From Lachnospiraceae bacterium (GTDB lineage Bacteria; Bacillota_A; Clostridia; Lachnospirales; Lachnospiraceae), in assembly GCA_024690425.1 (NCBI GenBank), contig JAILCT010000105.1, positions 1 through 28,951 of the forward strand: 28,951 nt of DNA, given 5' to 3'. The notes under the pieces were generated by a model that worked only from the letters and a program-made list of their open reading frames with translations, was not told where the DNA came from and made no database searches. Below, in pieces: positions 14,376 to 22,507 of this stretch (positions within the stretch are counted from its first letter, which is position 1; each line of letters begins with the position of its first letter). Made by a program: the position numbers and the translations under genes.

Positions 14376-16361
14376 TCAGCAGATCTCTGCCCCTGCCGGC
14401 ATAGCCTTATCAGGGGTCATTAAAGCAAGATTACCGTCTGCATCCTCGGCACATAATATCATTCCCTCGGATACAATACCCGCAAGTGTAGCCGGTTTAA
14501 GATTTGTAAGTACCATGACCGTCCTGCCTACCATCTCTTCAGGCTTATAATAAGCCTTTATTCCCGAAACGATCTGCCTGACCTCACTTCCTATCTGTAC
14601 CTTGCTCACAAGGAGCTTCTTGCTTTTCTTGACTTCTTCACATTCGAGTATCTTTCCTACCTGAAATTGCATCTTGGCAAAATCATCATATGCGATCTCT
14701 GGCTTTGCTTCGATATCTATAACAGGTTCTTCTTCCTTTTCTTCCGGATTTATCCCGTTTTCCCGTTCATACTCGGCCTTCTGGGCTGCCCTTATCTTAT
14801 CGACCTCTGCTATTATCTCATTTACATCAAGACGGGCAAAGAGCATTTCCGGCTTATCCGTGACTCTGGTTCCGGGGGCTGTCAGCCCGTAATCGGCAAG
14901 GAGATCGTAATCCCTCTCAGTTCCGTGCAGCTGCATGAGTATCTTGTCAGCCGTCTCCGGCATAAAGGGTTTTAAGAGGTTGGCTCCTATACAGATGGAT
15001 TCAACCAGATTGTACATAACCTCTGAGAGCCTCTCCTTCTTATCCTCTGACTTTGCAAGTACCCAGGGCTCGGTTTCATCTATATATTTATTGCATCTTC
15101 TGAAAAGTGCGAATATCTCGGTAATCGCGTCAGCCACCCTAAGGGTTTCCATCTTCGTATTTACCCTGTCCCTGCAGCCCGTGACAAGAGCCTTAAGATC
15201 ATCATCAACCGCTTCTGTGACTCCGGTCCTGCTCACAAAACCGTCAAAATACTTATTTGTCATGGATATTGTACGGTTAACAAGATTTCCGAGGACATTG
15301 GCAAGCTCTGTGTTGTATCTTTCAACAACCAGCTCCCAGGTGATTATACCGTCGTTGTCATAAGGCATCTCATGAAGTACAAAGAACCTGGTCGCGTCGA
15401 CGCCGAACAATCTTACAAGGTCATCGGCATATATGACATTTCCTCTTGACTTGCTCATCTTCTCACCACCCTGAAGCAGCCACGGATGTCCGAATACCTG
15501 CTTTGGAAGGGGCTCACCAAGGGCCATCAGGAAAATAGGCCAGTATATTGTATGGAACCTGACTATGTCTTTACCTATAAGATGAAGGTCTGCAGGCCAG
15601 AACTTCTTATACAGATCGCTGGAATTCCCGTCTGCATCATAGCCTATACCGGTAATGTAGTTCGAAAGGGCATCAAGCCATACGTAAACAACATGTTTTT
15701 CATCAAAGTCAACAGGAATACCCCATTTAAAGGAAGTACGGGAAACACACAGGTCCTGAAGTCCGGGCAGGAGGAAGTTGTTCATCATCTCGTTCTTCCT
15801 CGAAACCGGCTGTATAAACTCAGGATGGGTATTAATATGATCTATAAGCCTGTCGGCATACTTGCTCATCTTAAAGAAGTAGGCTTCTTCCTTAGCGGGC
15901 TTTACCTCCCTGCCGCAGTCAGGGCACTTTCCATCCACAAGCTGTGATTCCGTCCAGAAGGACTCACAGGGTGTGCAGTATAATCCTTCATAGGTACTCT
16001 TATAGATATCTCCCTGTTCATAGAGCTTTTTGAATATCTTCTGGATCTGTTTTTCGTGGTCGGCATCCGTCGTTCTTATAAACCTGTCATATGAAGTTCC
16101 CATCATATCCCACAGACCCTTGACCACTCCTGCGACATTATCCACAAACTCCTTGGGCGTCACACCTGCAGCCGATGCTTTTTCTTCAATCTTCTGGCCG
16201 TGTTCATCGGTACCTGTCTGGAAGAAAACCTCATATCCTTCCTGCCTCTTATATCTTGCTATAGAGTCAGCCAGTATAGCTTCATACGTATTTCCTATGT
16301 GAGGCTTGCCCGAAGTATAGGTTATTGCTGTTGTAATGTAGTACTTTCCCTTATTTTCCAT
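14376..16361 (-). CDS. metG: Methionyl-tRNA synthetase
   Basis: MetG charges tRNA-Met, including the initiator. The 661-residue protein has the class I HIGH-type motif GKPHIGNTYEA near 20-30, a zinc knuckle with CTPCESFW and CPDCGREV, and the KMSKS motif KMSKSRGNV near 301-309. A C-terminal Trbp111-like tRNA-binding domain covers about 555-661 (DDFAKMQFQVGKILECEEVK through MVLTNLKPATLAGIVSEGMI). An AAGGAGCG ribosome binding site precedes the start. It follows rsmI by 38 bases, as in the Bacillus yabC-metS arrangement but without abrB between. No T-box leader is present in that gap. Confidence 0.96.
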   Translation of the reverse strand: MENKGKYYITTAITYTSGKPHIGNTYEAILADSIARYKRQEGYEVFFQTGTDEHGQKIEEKASAAGVTPKEFVDNVAGVVKGLWDMMGTSYDRFIRTTDADHEKQIQKIFKKLYEQGDIYKSTYEGLYCTPCESFWTESQLVDGKCPDCGREVKPAKEEAYFFKMSKYADRLIDHINTHPEFIQPVSRKNEMMNNFLLPGLQDLCVSRTSFKWGIPVDFDEKHVVYVWLDALSNYITGIGYDADGNSSDLYKKFWPADLHLIGKDIVRFHTIYWPIFLMALGEPLPKQVFGHPWLLQGGEKMSKSRGNVIYADDLVRLFGVDATRFFVLHEMPYDNDGIITWELVVERYNTELANVLGNLVNRTISMTNKYFDGFVSRTGVTEAVDDDLKALVTGCRDRVNTKMETLRVADAITEIFALFRRCNKYIDETEPWVLAKSEDKKERLSEVMYNLVESICIGANLLKPFMPETADKILMQLHGTERDYDLLADYGLTAPGTRVTDKPEMLFARLDVNEIIAEVDKIRAAQKAEYERENGINPEEKEEEPVIDIEAKPEIAYDDFAKMQFQVGKILECEEVKKSKKLLVSKVQIGSEVRQIVSGIKAYYKPEEMVGRTVMVLTNLKPATLAGIVSEGMILCAEDADGNLALMTPDKAMPAGAEIC

Positions 16362-16399
16362 TTTCGCTCCTTATTACTTTATTTCTAAAAATTAATTTT

Positions 16400-17248
16400 T
16401 CATTTAACTTCTGCCAGAAGAGCATCATACACTTCGCGTTTGCTTATTCCTCGGTCCTTTGCTACCTTCTTCATGCATTCCTTGCGATCCATGCCCCTGT
16501 CCTCATAAAGCTTCATATGCTCCTCTATGGTCAGTTCCTGCCAGGACAGCTGCTCCTCCTGCCTTACTTCTTCCCTGTCCCTTCCTTCAATGCACAGAAC
16601 ATATTCACCCCTGGGCTCATTTACATCATAATACTCCTCTGCTTCACTCACCGTAAAGTGCAATACTTCTTCAAATTGCTTGGTAAGTTCCCGGCATATG
16701 GCCATATTTCTGTTTCCGAGAGCATCCCTAAGCTCTTTAAGAGTCTTCCTTAAGTGGTGCGGGGCTTCATATATTATAATGGTCCTTGTTTCGGATCTTA
16801 ATTCTTCAAGGATCTCCTTACGTTCTTTCTTATCCGAAGGCAGAAAGGCTTCAAAGCAGAACCTTCCCGTTTTGAGGCCCGACATCGTAAGTGCAGTGAT
16901 AAGGGCACAGGCACCGGGCAGTGAAGTCACCCTTATACCTTCTTCCTTGCACATACTGACAAATACTTCTCCGGGATCGGATATACCCGGAGTGCCAGCA
17001 TCGGTTATAAGCGCGATATCCTTGCCTTCCTTAAGCTTTTCTAAAAGTACGGCGGCCTTATCATACCTGTTATACTCATGATAACTGGTCATCGGGGTCT
17101 TTATCCCGAAATGGTTGAGGAGCTTTATGGAATTCCTTGTGTCCTCTGCCGCTATCAGATCTACTTCTTTTAATGTGCTTATCACCCTTTCGGTAATATC
17201 CTTAAGATTTCCTATAGGTGTTGCACATAAGTACAGTGTACCCTGCAT
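16400..17248 (-). CDS. rsmI: 16S rRNA (cytidine-1402-2'-O)-methyltransferase RsmI
   Basis: RsmI methylates C1402 in the decoding centre of 16S rRNA. The 282-residue protein begins with the family motif LYLCATPIGNLKDITERVIS, followed by AAEDTRNSIKLLNHFGI, TDAGTPGISDPG near 82 and SLPGACALITALTMSG near 109, the SAM-binding tetrapyrrole-methylase fold signatures. The C-terminal extension ends in KDRGISKREVYDALLAEVK. The ribosome binding site is weak (GGAAAG close to the ATG). It lies between the trmN6-like gene and metG, matching the yabB-yabC-metS order of Bacillus. Confidence 0.95.
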   Translation of the reverse strand: MQGTLYLCATPIGNLKDITERVISTLKEVDLIAAEDTRNSIKLLNHFGIKTPMTSYHEYNRYDKAAVLLEKLKEGKDIALITDAGTPGISDPGEVFVSMCKEEGIRVTSLPGACALITALTMSGLKTGRFCFEAFLPSDKKERKEILEELRSETRTIIIYEAPHHLRKTLKELRDALGNRNMAICRELTKQFEEVLHFTVSEAEEYYDVNEPRGEYVLCIEGRDREEVRQEEQLSWQELTIEEHMKLYEDRGMDRKECMKKVAKDRGISKREVYDALLAEVK

Positions 17249-17342
17249 CTTTCCAGTCCGTTTTCCAAGTTTTTGTTCAATTTTAGTAATATGTTAAATC
17301 AGGATTTAAATTTATAAACAACCAATAACATGTGTTATATGT

Positions 17343-18098
17343 TTAATAACCATAGATATCGTAAATCTCGTCTGTATAAACACCCGGTTCTTTATATACT
17401 ATAAGGGGTTTTTCAACCGTTAGCCTTCTGTTACCCCCCTTCAAGGCTTCTATAAGGACCATATTGGGCTCCTTATCCGCAAAAGGGTATACCAGCTTAA
17501 GCCGTTTGGGTTCTAACCGGTATCTTGTAAGAACTTCAAATATCTCAACCAGCCTGAAAGGTCTGTGTACCATATAGAACCTGCCCTTATCCTTGAGCAG
17601 GCCGGCTGTTTCCCTTGCTATATCTTCAAGAGTACAGTATATCTCATGCCTTGCTATTGCCTTCTCCCTGTTGTTCCCCGTAAGTCCGTGCTTTCCTATC
17701 ATATATGGCGGATTGGTGGTCACCACATCAAAAGCCGAAGGCTTAAAAAAGGCAGGAGCATCATTTATATCGCCGCATACAATATCTATCTTATCCTCCA
17801 GTCCGTTAAGCTTGACACTCCTTAAGGCCATATCAGCGCTCTCTTCCTGGATCTCAAGGCCTGTAAAGTGCTCCCCGGCTGATTTTGCTTCCAGCAGTAT
17901 AGGGATTATACCCGTTCCGGTTCCTATATCAAGAAGAACCTCTCCCTGTCTGACCTGTGCAAAGCCTGACAGGAGTACTGCATCCATGCCGAAACAGAAT
18001 TTCTTTTCATTTTGAATTATCTTATATCCGTTCCTCTGAAGGTCATCTATTCTTTCGTTATCCTTAAGCTCAATCATCGTCAAGCTTTGATTTTCCAT
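17343..18098 (-). CDS. TrmN6/YabB-like methyltransferase
   Basis: This protein of about 251 residues is a class I SAM methyltransferase of the TrmN6/YabB family, which N6-methylates A37 of tRNA1(Val) in E. coli. The SAM site is LLDIGTGTGIIPILL and the catalytic motif is TTNPPYM. I place the start at the ATG at 18098 (MENQSLTMIELKDNER), because GGAGAAAAAGG stands correctly before it. It overlaps the ricT-like gene by 29 bases. An alternative ATG at 18077 (MIELKDNER) aligns better with the N-terminus of Bacillus YabB but lacks a clear ribosome binding site. Substrate in this organism is inferred from family and synteny. Confidence 0.88.
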   Translation of the reverse strand: MENQSLTMIELKDNERIDDLQRNGYKIIQNEKKFCFGMDAVLLSGFAQVRQGEVLLDIGTGTGIIPILLEAKSAGEHFTGLEIQEESADMALRSVKLNGLEDKIDIVCGDINDAPAFFKPSAFDVVTTNPPYMIGKHGLTGNNREKAIARHEIYCTLEDIARETAGLLKDKGRFYMVHRPFRLVEIFEVLTRYRLEPKRLKLVYPFADKEPNMVLIEALKGGNRRLTVEKPLIVYKEPGVYTDEIYDIYGY

Positions 18099-18993
18099 CC
18101 TTTTTCTCCAGCTGCTCAAGTGCCTTAAGATCGGCTTCCTCCGCTTTGTCCGCCTTATCCCCCTTCCTGTCTTTCCTGTGACGGGGCTTGAACTTAAGGT
18201 CTTCCGCCTTATATTCCTTTATCTCCTTCTCATCACCTTCTTCGATGACTACCTTGACAAGCTGTCTTAACACATTAACGCTTGCGACTTCTCCCTTAAA
18301 GCCGTCATTTGTCGTTACGCTGTCTCCCGGATTCGGAAGCTTCTTATTTAACTCCTCATAGGTCTCTTCCTCATTCTTGAGGCAGCACATCAGCCTTCCG
18401 CAGATACCCGATATCTTGGTCGGATTAAGGGACAGGTTCTGTTCCTTGGCCATTTTTATCGATACCGGCGCAAAATCAGACAGATAGGTGTGGCAGCAAA
18501 GAGGCCTTCCGCAGAAACCGATACCGCCCAGGATCTTGGTCTCATCCCTTACTCCTATCTGGCGAAGTTCGATACGTGTTTTGAAAACCGATGCCAGATC
18601 CTTGACCAGTTCCCTGAAATCCACGCGTCCGTCTGCCGTAAAATAGAAGAGGACCTTATTATTGTCAAAGGTATACTCCGCATCTATCAGTTTCATCTCA
18701 AGACCGTGCTTTGCTATTTTTTCCTTGCAGATCTTAAAGGCTTCCCTTTCCTTTTCCCGGTTCTTCTTTTCCTTTTCACTGTCTTCAGCGGTAGCTTTTC
18801 TCGTAACGGGCTTAAGGGGTGAATTGAATTCCTTATCCTTTAATTCCGAGGGCGGCATGACAACCGTTCCGTATTCTACCCCTCTTGCAGTCTCTACTAT
18901 AACATGGTCGCCTCTTTTCAGTTCTATGTCCTTTGGGTCAAAATAGTATATCTTACCCGCAGTCCTGAAGCGTATACCGATAACCTTTACCAT
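18070..18993 (-). CDS. ricT: RicT/YaaT (PSP1-domain) protein
   Basis: This 307-residue protein matches RicT (YaaT), part of the Fe-S-cluster-bearing Ric complex that guides RNase Y processing and, in Bacillus, competence, biofilm and sporulation. The PSP1 domain shows VRDETKILGGIGFCGRPLCC and, about 30 residues later, SGICGRLMCCLKNE; these paired CGRPLCC and CGRLMCC motifs supply the cysteines. The C-terminal 45 residues are a charged Lys/Asp/Glu tail. Its ATG shares one base with the stop of holB (TAATG), indicating coupling. RicA and RicF partners are not in the window. Confidence 0.94.
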   Translation of the reverse strand: MVKVIGIRFRTAGKIYYFDPKDIELKRGDHVIVETARGVEYGTVVMPPSELKDKEFNSPLKPVTRKATAEDSEKEKKNREKEREAFKICKEKIAKHGLEMKLIDAEYTFDNNKVLFYFTADGRVDFRELVKDLASVFKTRIELRQIGVRDETKILGGIGFCGRPLCCHTYLSDFAPVSIKMAKEQNLSLNPTKISGICGRLMCCLKNEEETYEELNKKLPNPGDSVTTNDGFKGEVASVNVLRQLVKVVIEEGDEKEIKEYKAEDLKFKPRHRKDRKGDKADKAEEADLKALEQLEKKDGKSKLDDD

Positions 18994-19985
18994 TATTCCT
19001 CCTTTATGGCCAGAAGCAAAAGTTCCATAGCCAATTCAAAATTGACATTTGCCTTAAGCCTGACCTTGGTTTTTTCTATAGCTTCTATTATCCTCTCAAC
19101 CGCCTCATAAGAGCTCCTGCCTGCCCTTTCACGTATCGATCTTATCTCTTCCTTAAACACAAGGCTGTCAAGATCGCCTGTTGCCTTGAACATCAGGACA
19201 TCCCTGTACCAGATGAGGAGGATATCGAGATAATCTTCTATATTGATCTTGTAGGCGCTTATCTGGTTGAGCGCGGACACGAATTCTGACATTTCCATCT
19301 CGTGAGCATATTTCAGCACCCTCACGGCATCGTTCTTGATGTTGTCAAAGTCCTCGCTTGTTGCAAGGTGCTTGGCCTTTCCTATATTGCCTCTGGCAAA
19401 GGCCACGCATATGTCGGCCTGATAATCGGGTACGTGTATCCTCTCCATTAGGTACTTCCTTACCGTCTTATCATCAACAGGCCTCATATTAAGGACCGTG
19501 CTCCTTGATATGATAGTAGGAAGCAGGGCCGAAATATTGCTTGTAAGCAGCATTATCACTACATAATCCGGCGGTTCCTCAAGTGTTTTCAGCAGGGCGT
19601 TCTGTGCCTGTACACTCATCTTTTCGGCATCATTTATCAGATATATCTTCCATTTGCCGTTGTAGGGCCTTACGGATACATCCGATACAATGCTCTTTCT
19701 TATATCTTCTACACCTATAGTTCCCGGTTTTTCATGTATGAGCGTGATTATATCCGGATGGTTCCTGGTTATCGCCTGCTTACATGAATGGCATTCCATG
19801 CAGGGCTCTGTACTGCTTTCATCCTCACACTCTAGCGCCATGGCGAATGTCTCCGCAATAAACTCCTTACCTGCGTTCTTTTCCCCATGAATTATGTAGG
19901 CATGTGATACCTTTTTGCTCTCGATCGCACTTTTCAAGTGCTCCTTAATATGGTCTTGTCCTATTATGTCGCTGAATTTAGCCAT
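18993..19985 (-). CDS. holB: DNA polymerase III subunit delta'
   Basis: HolB is a clamp-loader subunit that helps place the sliding clamp on primed DNA. The 330-residue protein starts FSDIIGQDHIKEHLKSAIES, contains a zinc motif CMECHSCKQAITRNHPDI (about 58-75) and the AAA+ features KIYLINDAEKMSVQAQNALL followed by KTLEEPPDYVVIMLLTSN. The P loop is degenerate (GEKNAGKEF) and the arginine-finger motif reads SRS instead of SRC, in line with delta' subunits that do not hydrolyse ATP. It lies between yaaR and ricT as in Bacillus. Confidence 0.93.
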   Translation of the reverse strand: MAKFSDIIGQDHIKEHLKSAIESKKVSHAYIIHGEKNAGKEFIAETFAMALECEDESSTEPCMECHSCKQAITRNHPDIITLIHEKPGTIGVEDIRKSIVSDVSVRPYNGKWKIYLINDAEKMSVQAQNALLKTLEEPPDYVVIMLLTSNISALLPTIISRSTVLNMRPVDDKTVRKYLMERIHVPDYQADICVAFARGNIGKAKHLATSEDFDNIKNDAVRVLKYAHEMEMSEFVSALNQISAYKINIEDYLDILLIWYRDVLMFKATGDLDSLVFKEEIRSIRERAGRSSYEAVERIIEAIEKTKVRLKANVNFELAMELLLLAIKEE

Positions 19986-19995
19986 ATCTCACCCT

Positions 19996-20439
19996 TCAGG
20001 TAAATATATCAAGAAGCATCCCCCTGATCTCATCTATTCTGTCAAGAATGGCCAGATGGTCCTTCTCTTCCTTCATTAGCTCTTCGGCAAGGGAATCAAG
20101 GTTCTCGTCTATCAGCCGTATTATGCCGTATACCCTGTGACGTCCCCTCCTGTCAAGGAAGTTCTCTCTTGAGAACTTATGGGATCTGTTAACAACTTCA
20201 TTTAAGAAATCCTTGATCAGGGTCCTGTACCTTTTCATGTCCCGGACATCCATGTGCTTGCCTATTTTCTTGCCCTGCATGGTAATGTCCTGGAACATCA
20301 GGTTAAGACGTTCCTGTAAGCCCTCATCATCTATACGGCTCATAAGGGTGAACCTGAACTGGTCATCCACCTGCTGGGCCTTATCCGTATGCTCGCTTAC
20401 CGACTGGGTTGGAAGCATCTGGTTGATCTTCATATCCAT
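19996..20439 (-). CDS. YaaR (DUF327) family protein
   Basis: This 147-residue, mostly helical protein matches YaaR/DUF327 by composition, length and position immediately before holB. Recognisable parts are [39 protein letters not shown] and [20 protein letters not shown]. Its biochemical role is unknown. It begins 8 bases after the guanylate-kinase-like gene ends, and the only purine-rich ribosome binding site candidate (GGGGGAA) lies inside the end of that gene. A second ATG two codons in (MKINQML) is also possible. Confidence 0.88.
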   Translation of the reverse strand: MDMKINQMLPTQSVSEHTDKAQQVDDQFRFTLMSRIDDEGLQERLNLMFQDITMQGKKIGKHMDVRDMKRYRTLIKDFLNEVVNRSHKFSRENFLDRRGRHRVYGIIRLIDENLDSLAEELMKEEKDHLAILDRIDEIRGMLLDIFT

Positions 20440-20446
20440 ATACTGA

Positions 20447-21040
20447 TCATTCCCCCAATTCTTTTAGAATACAGCCTTCAATCTCACTCATGCATGCATA
20501 AAGCTCGGTATTATTGAATCGTTTCCTTATTCCCGCCTCGTTCAGCTTCTCCTCGGAAAAGTCATCCGTATCAGACAGGAACCTTCTGCACATCTCGGCA
20601 TATTTCCTGTTCCCGGGTTTTCTCTCCCTTTTTAAGGCCCTGCTCAGCCTCTCTCCGTCCTCTACTTCTATATATATCGGTATCACAAGATCTTTTCCGA
20701 AATAATCTCTGGTAGCGACGTATGACTTAAGGACTCCCGAAATAAGGTAATTGCTGTTTTCAAGGTCAAGCTTTTCATCCTTTACCGTAAAATATCTCCA
20801 TATTCCATGGACCGTGTCATATGAGCGTTCCTCGATTATGGACCCGTCTTTCTTAAGCTTTTCATATTCCGCTTCGGTGACGTAATTGTAGGTAACTCCG
20901 TCTATCTCTCCCTCGCGCCTTGGCCTTGTGGTATAAAGAACTACATTTTTAAGGGTCCCTGGATATTTTTCCAGGAGCTTTTTATATATTGTATCTTTTC
21001 CGGTAGCACTCTTGCCTATTATATAAAAGATCTTACCCAT
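20447..21040 (-). CDS. Guanylate kinase-like nucleotide kinase
   Basis: This 197-residue P-loop protein resembles guanylate kinase, which phosphorylates GMP. The P loop is [20 protein letters not shown], where most guanylate kinases have GPSGVGKGT, followed by the GMP-binding region [20 protein letters not shown] and the usual [11 protein letters not shown] in place of YGT. The lid and C-terminal helices are present. In the equivalent Bacillus operon this slot holds thymidylate kinase. Whether this is the cell's main Gmk or a divergent paralogue is unclear: the P-loop changes point to a paralogue, while the GMP-binding TTRPxRxGE motif is fully kept. Confidence 0.85.
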   Translation of the reverse strand: MGKIFYIIGKSATGKDTIYKKLLEKYPGTLKNVVLYTTRPRREGEIDGVTYNYVTEAEYEKLKKDGSIIEERSYDTVHGIWRYFTVKDEKLDLENSNYLISGVLKSYVATRDYFGKDLVIPIYIEVEDGERLSRALKRERKPGNRKYAEMCRRFLSDTDDFSEEKLNEAGIRKRFNNTELYACMSEIEGCILKELGE

Positions 21041-21043
21041 CTC

Positions 21044-22489
21044 TTACAATACCTGTATTTCCACTTCATTTTCATTTGACAGCCCCTGAATGTTAAGTCC
21101 CATATCCAGAGCTTTCTCTATGATCCCTATATGTTCTTCTTCTATTTCTTCTCCCGGAACAAGCAGGGGTATTCCGGGCGGATATAGGGATATGAATCCT
21201 GCACTTATGCATCCTGCTGCATGGTCAAGTCCCAGGATATGACTGTCTGCGTCGACCGCCTCATATAAAGGTACTGCCTCTCTGGCTTCCCTTGAATACA
21301 GACTGTATACACAAATATCCGGATCAGCAGACATGCTTCTGCATCCATTTTTCTCAAAAAGCTTCTCATCGATGCATTTTATAGCATTTTCTATCCTCTC
21401 AAAGCCCTCTTGTGTGTCCATTATCGTAAGTATAAGAAGACAGTGCTCATCGGTTGCCATCTCCGGCTGGATCCGGTATTCCTTCCTCAGGATATCGTAC
21501 AGTTCCCTTCCGGTAATTCCCGCTCCTCTTGTTGATATTATAAGCTTTCCGGGATCTGCATCATAAATCCCCTCCAGGGAGCGGAGCATGTCCCTGCTTA
21601 TATGTCTTAAACATTTAAGATCCTTAAGTCCCTCAGAAAGCTTACAGGCCCTTAAGTAAAAGTCATTGAAAAGGTCGTTTCCGCCATCCCCGATAATGGT
21701 CATGCAATAGTCTATACCCGCCATAAGCAGATAAGACGGGGAACTTGACTGATATATCTTAAGCTTTCTTCTTATCCTGTCCCTGTTTACAAGTTCTCCG
21801 TTTATATGTAAAAGCGCTGTCTGTGTAGGGGAAGGAAGTGTCTTATGAACACTGTGGATCACAATGTCAGCACCTTCTCTTACAGCCGATTGCGGAAAGC
21901 GGTCATCGAAACCGAAATGGGCTCCGTGTGCCCCGTCTGTTATAAGAATCTTTTCATACCTGCGGCATATTGCGGCTATCTCCCTTATATCCGAGCATAC
22001 TCCTTCATAGGTAGGGGATGTAATGACCACAGCTGCCGCATCCGGATCCTTCTTTATCGCTTCCTCAACTGAATGCGGGCTTATCCCGCCCAGAATACCC
22101 GGCCCCTTCATATATTCAGGATAAAGGTATCTGCACTCAAGCCTTCCTTCACAGACCGCATTATAAACAGATCTGTGGCAGTTCCTGCCCGCTATTATCT
22201 TTCCTCCCGGCTTCGTAACTCCCAGTATTGCACTTAATATACCTGAAGTTGACCCGCCCACAAGGTAATGGGTCTCGGAAGACCCATAAAGGCCGGCGGC
22301 ATATTTCTCGGACTCTGCTATCAGGCCTTTTGCATCATGCAGGTTATCAAATCCGTCTATCTCGGTAATGTCATATCTTAATGCCTCTTTAAGGAATCCA
22401 TTATCTATACGCCCTTTGTGACCGGGCATATGAGCGGGATAATAACCTTTCCCGGGATATTTGTAAAGTGCCTCATACAGTCTCTTCAA
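21044..22489 (-). CDS. PLP-dependent Orn/Lys/Arg decarboxylase-family protein (YaaO-like)
   Basis: This 481-residue protein belongs to the fold-type I group that decarboxylates lysine, arginine or ornithine. It begins with the family motif YYPAHMPGHKGR, then VGGSTSGILSAILG, NCHRSVYNAV, the PLP-binding ITDGAHGAHFGF (Asp185, His188) and the Schiff-base lysine in IHSVHKTLPSPTQTALLHI (Lys216). The C-terminal domain (about 350-481) has YPPGIPLLVPGE. It lacks the N-terminal wing domain of the inducible E. coli enzymes and is the size of YaaO. Substrate cannot be told from sequence. It heads the tight yaaO-gmk-yaaR-holB-ricT run (gaps of 3-10 bases). Confidence 0.9.
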   Translation of the reverse strand: MKRLYEALYKYPGKGYYPAHMPGHKGRIDNGFLKEALRYDITEIDGFDNLHDAKGLIAESEKYAAGLYGSSETHYLVGGSTSGILSAILGVTKPGGKIIAGRNCHRSVYNAVCEGRLECRYLYPEYMKGPGILGGISPHSVEEAIKKDPDAAAVVITSPTYEGVCSDIREIAAICRRYEKILITDGAHGAHFGFDDRFPQSAVREGADIVIHSVHKTLPSPTQTALLHINGELVNRDRIRRKLKIYQSSSPSYLLMAGIDYCMTIIGDGGNDLFNDFYLRACKLSEGLKDLKCLRHISRDMLRSLEGIYDADPGKLIISTRGAGITGRELYDILRKEYRIQPEMATDEHCLLILTIMDTQEGFERIENAIKCIDEKLFEKNGCRSMSADPDICVYSLYSREAREAVPLYEAVDADSHILGLDHAAGCISAGFISLYPPGIPLLVPGEEIEEEHIGIIEKALDMGLNIQGLSNENEVEIQVL

Positions 22490-22507
22490 ATCCGTACCCT
22501 GCCGTCT

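Noticed and set aside
16362..16399. T-box or other riboswitch before metG
   Set aside because: The gap is only 38 bases, with no room for a leader structure.
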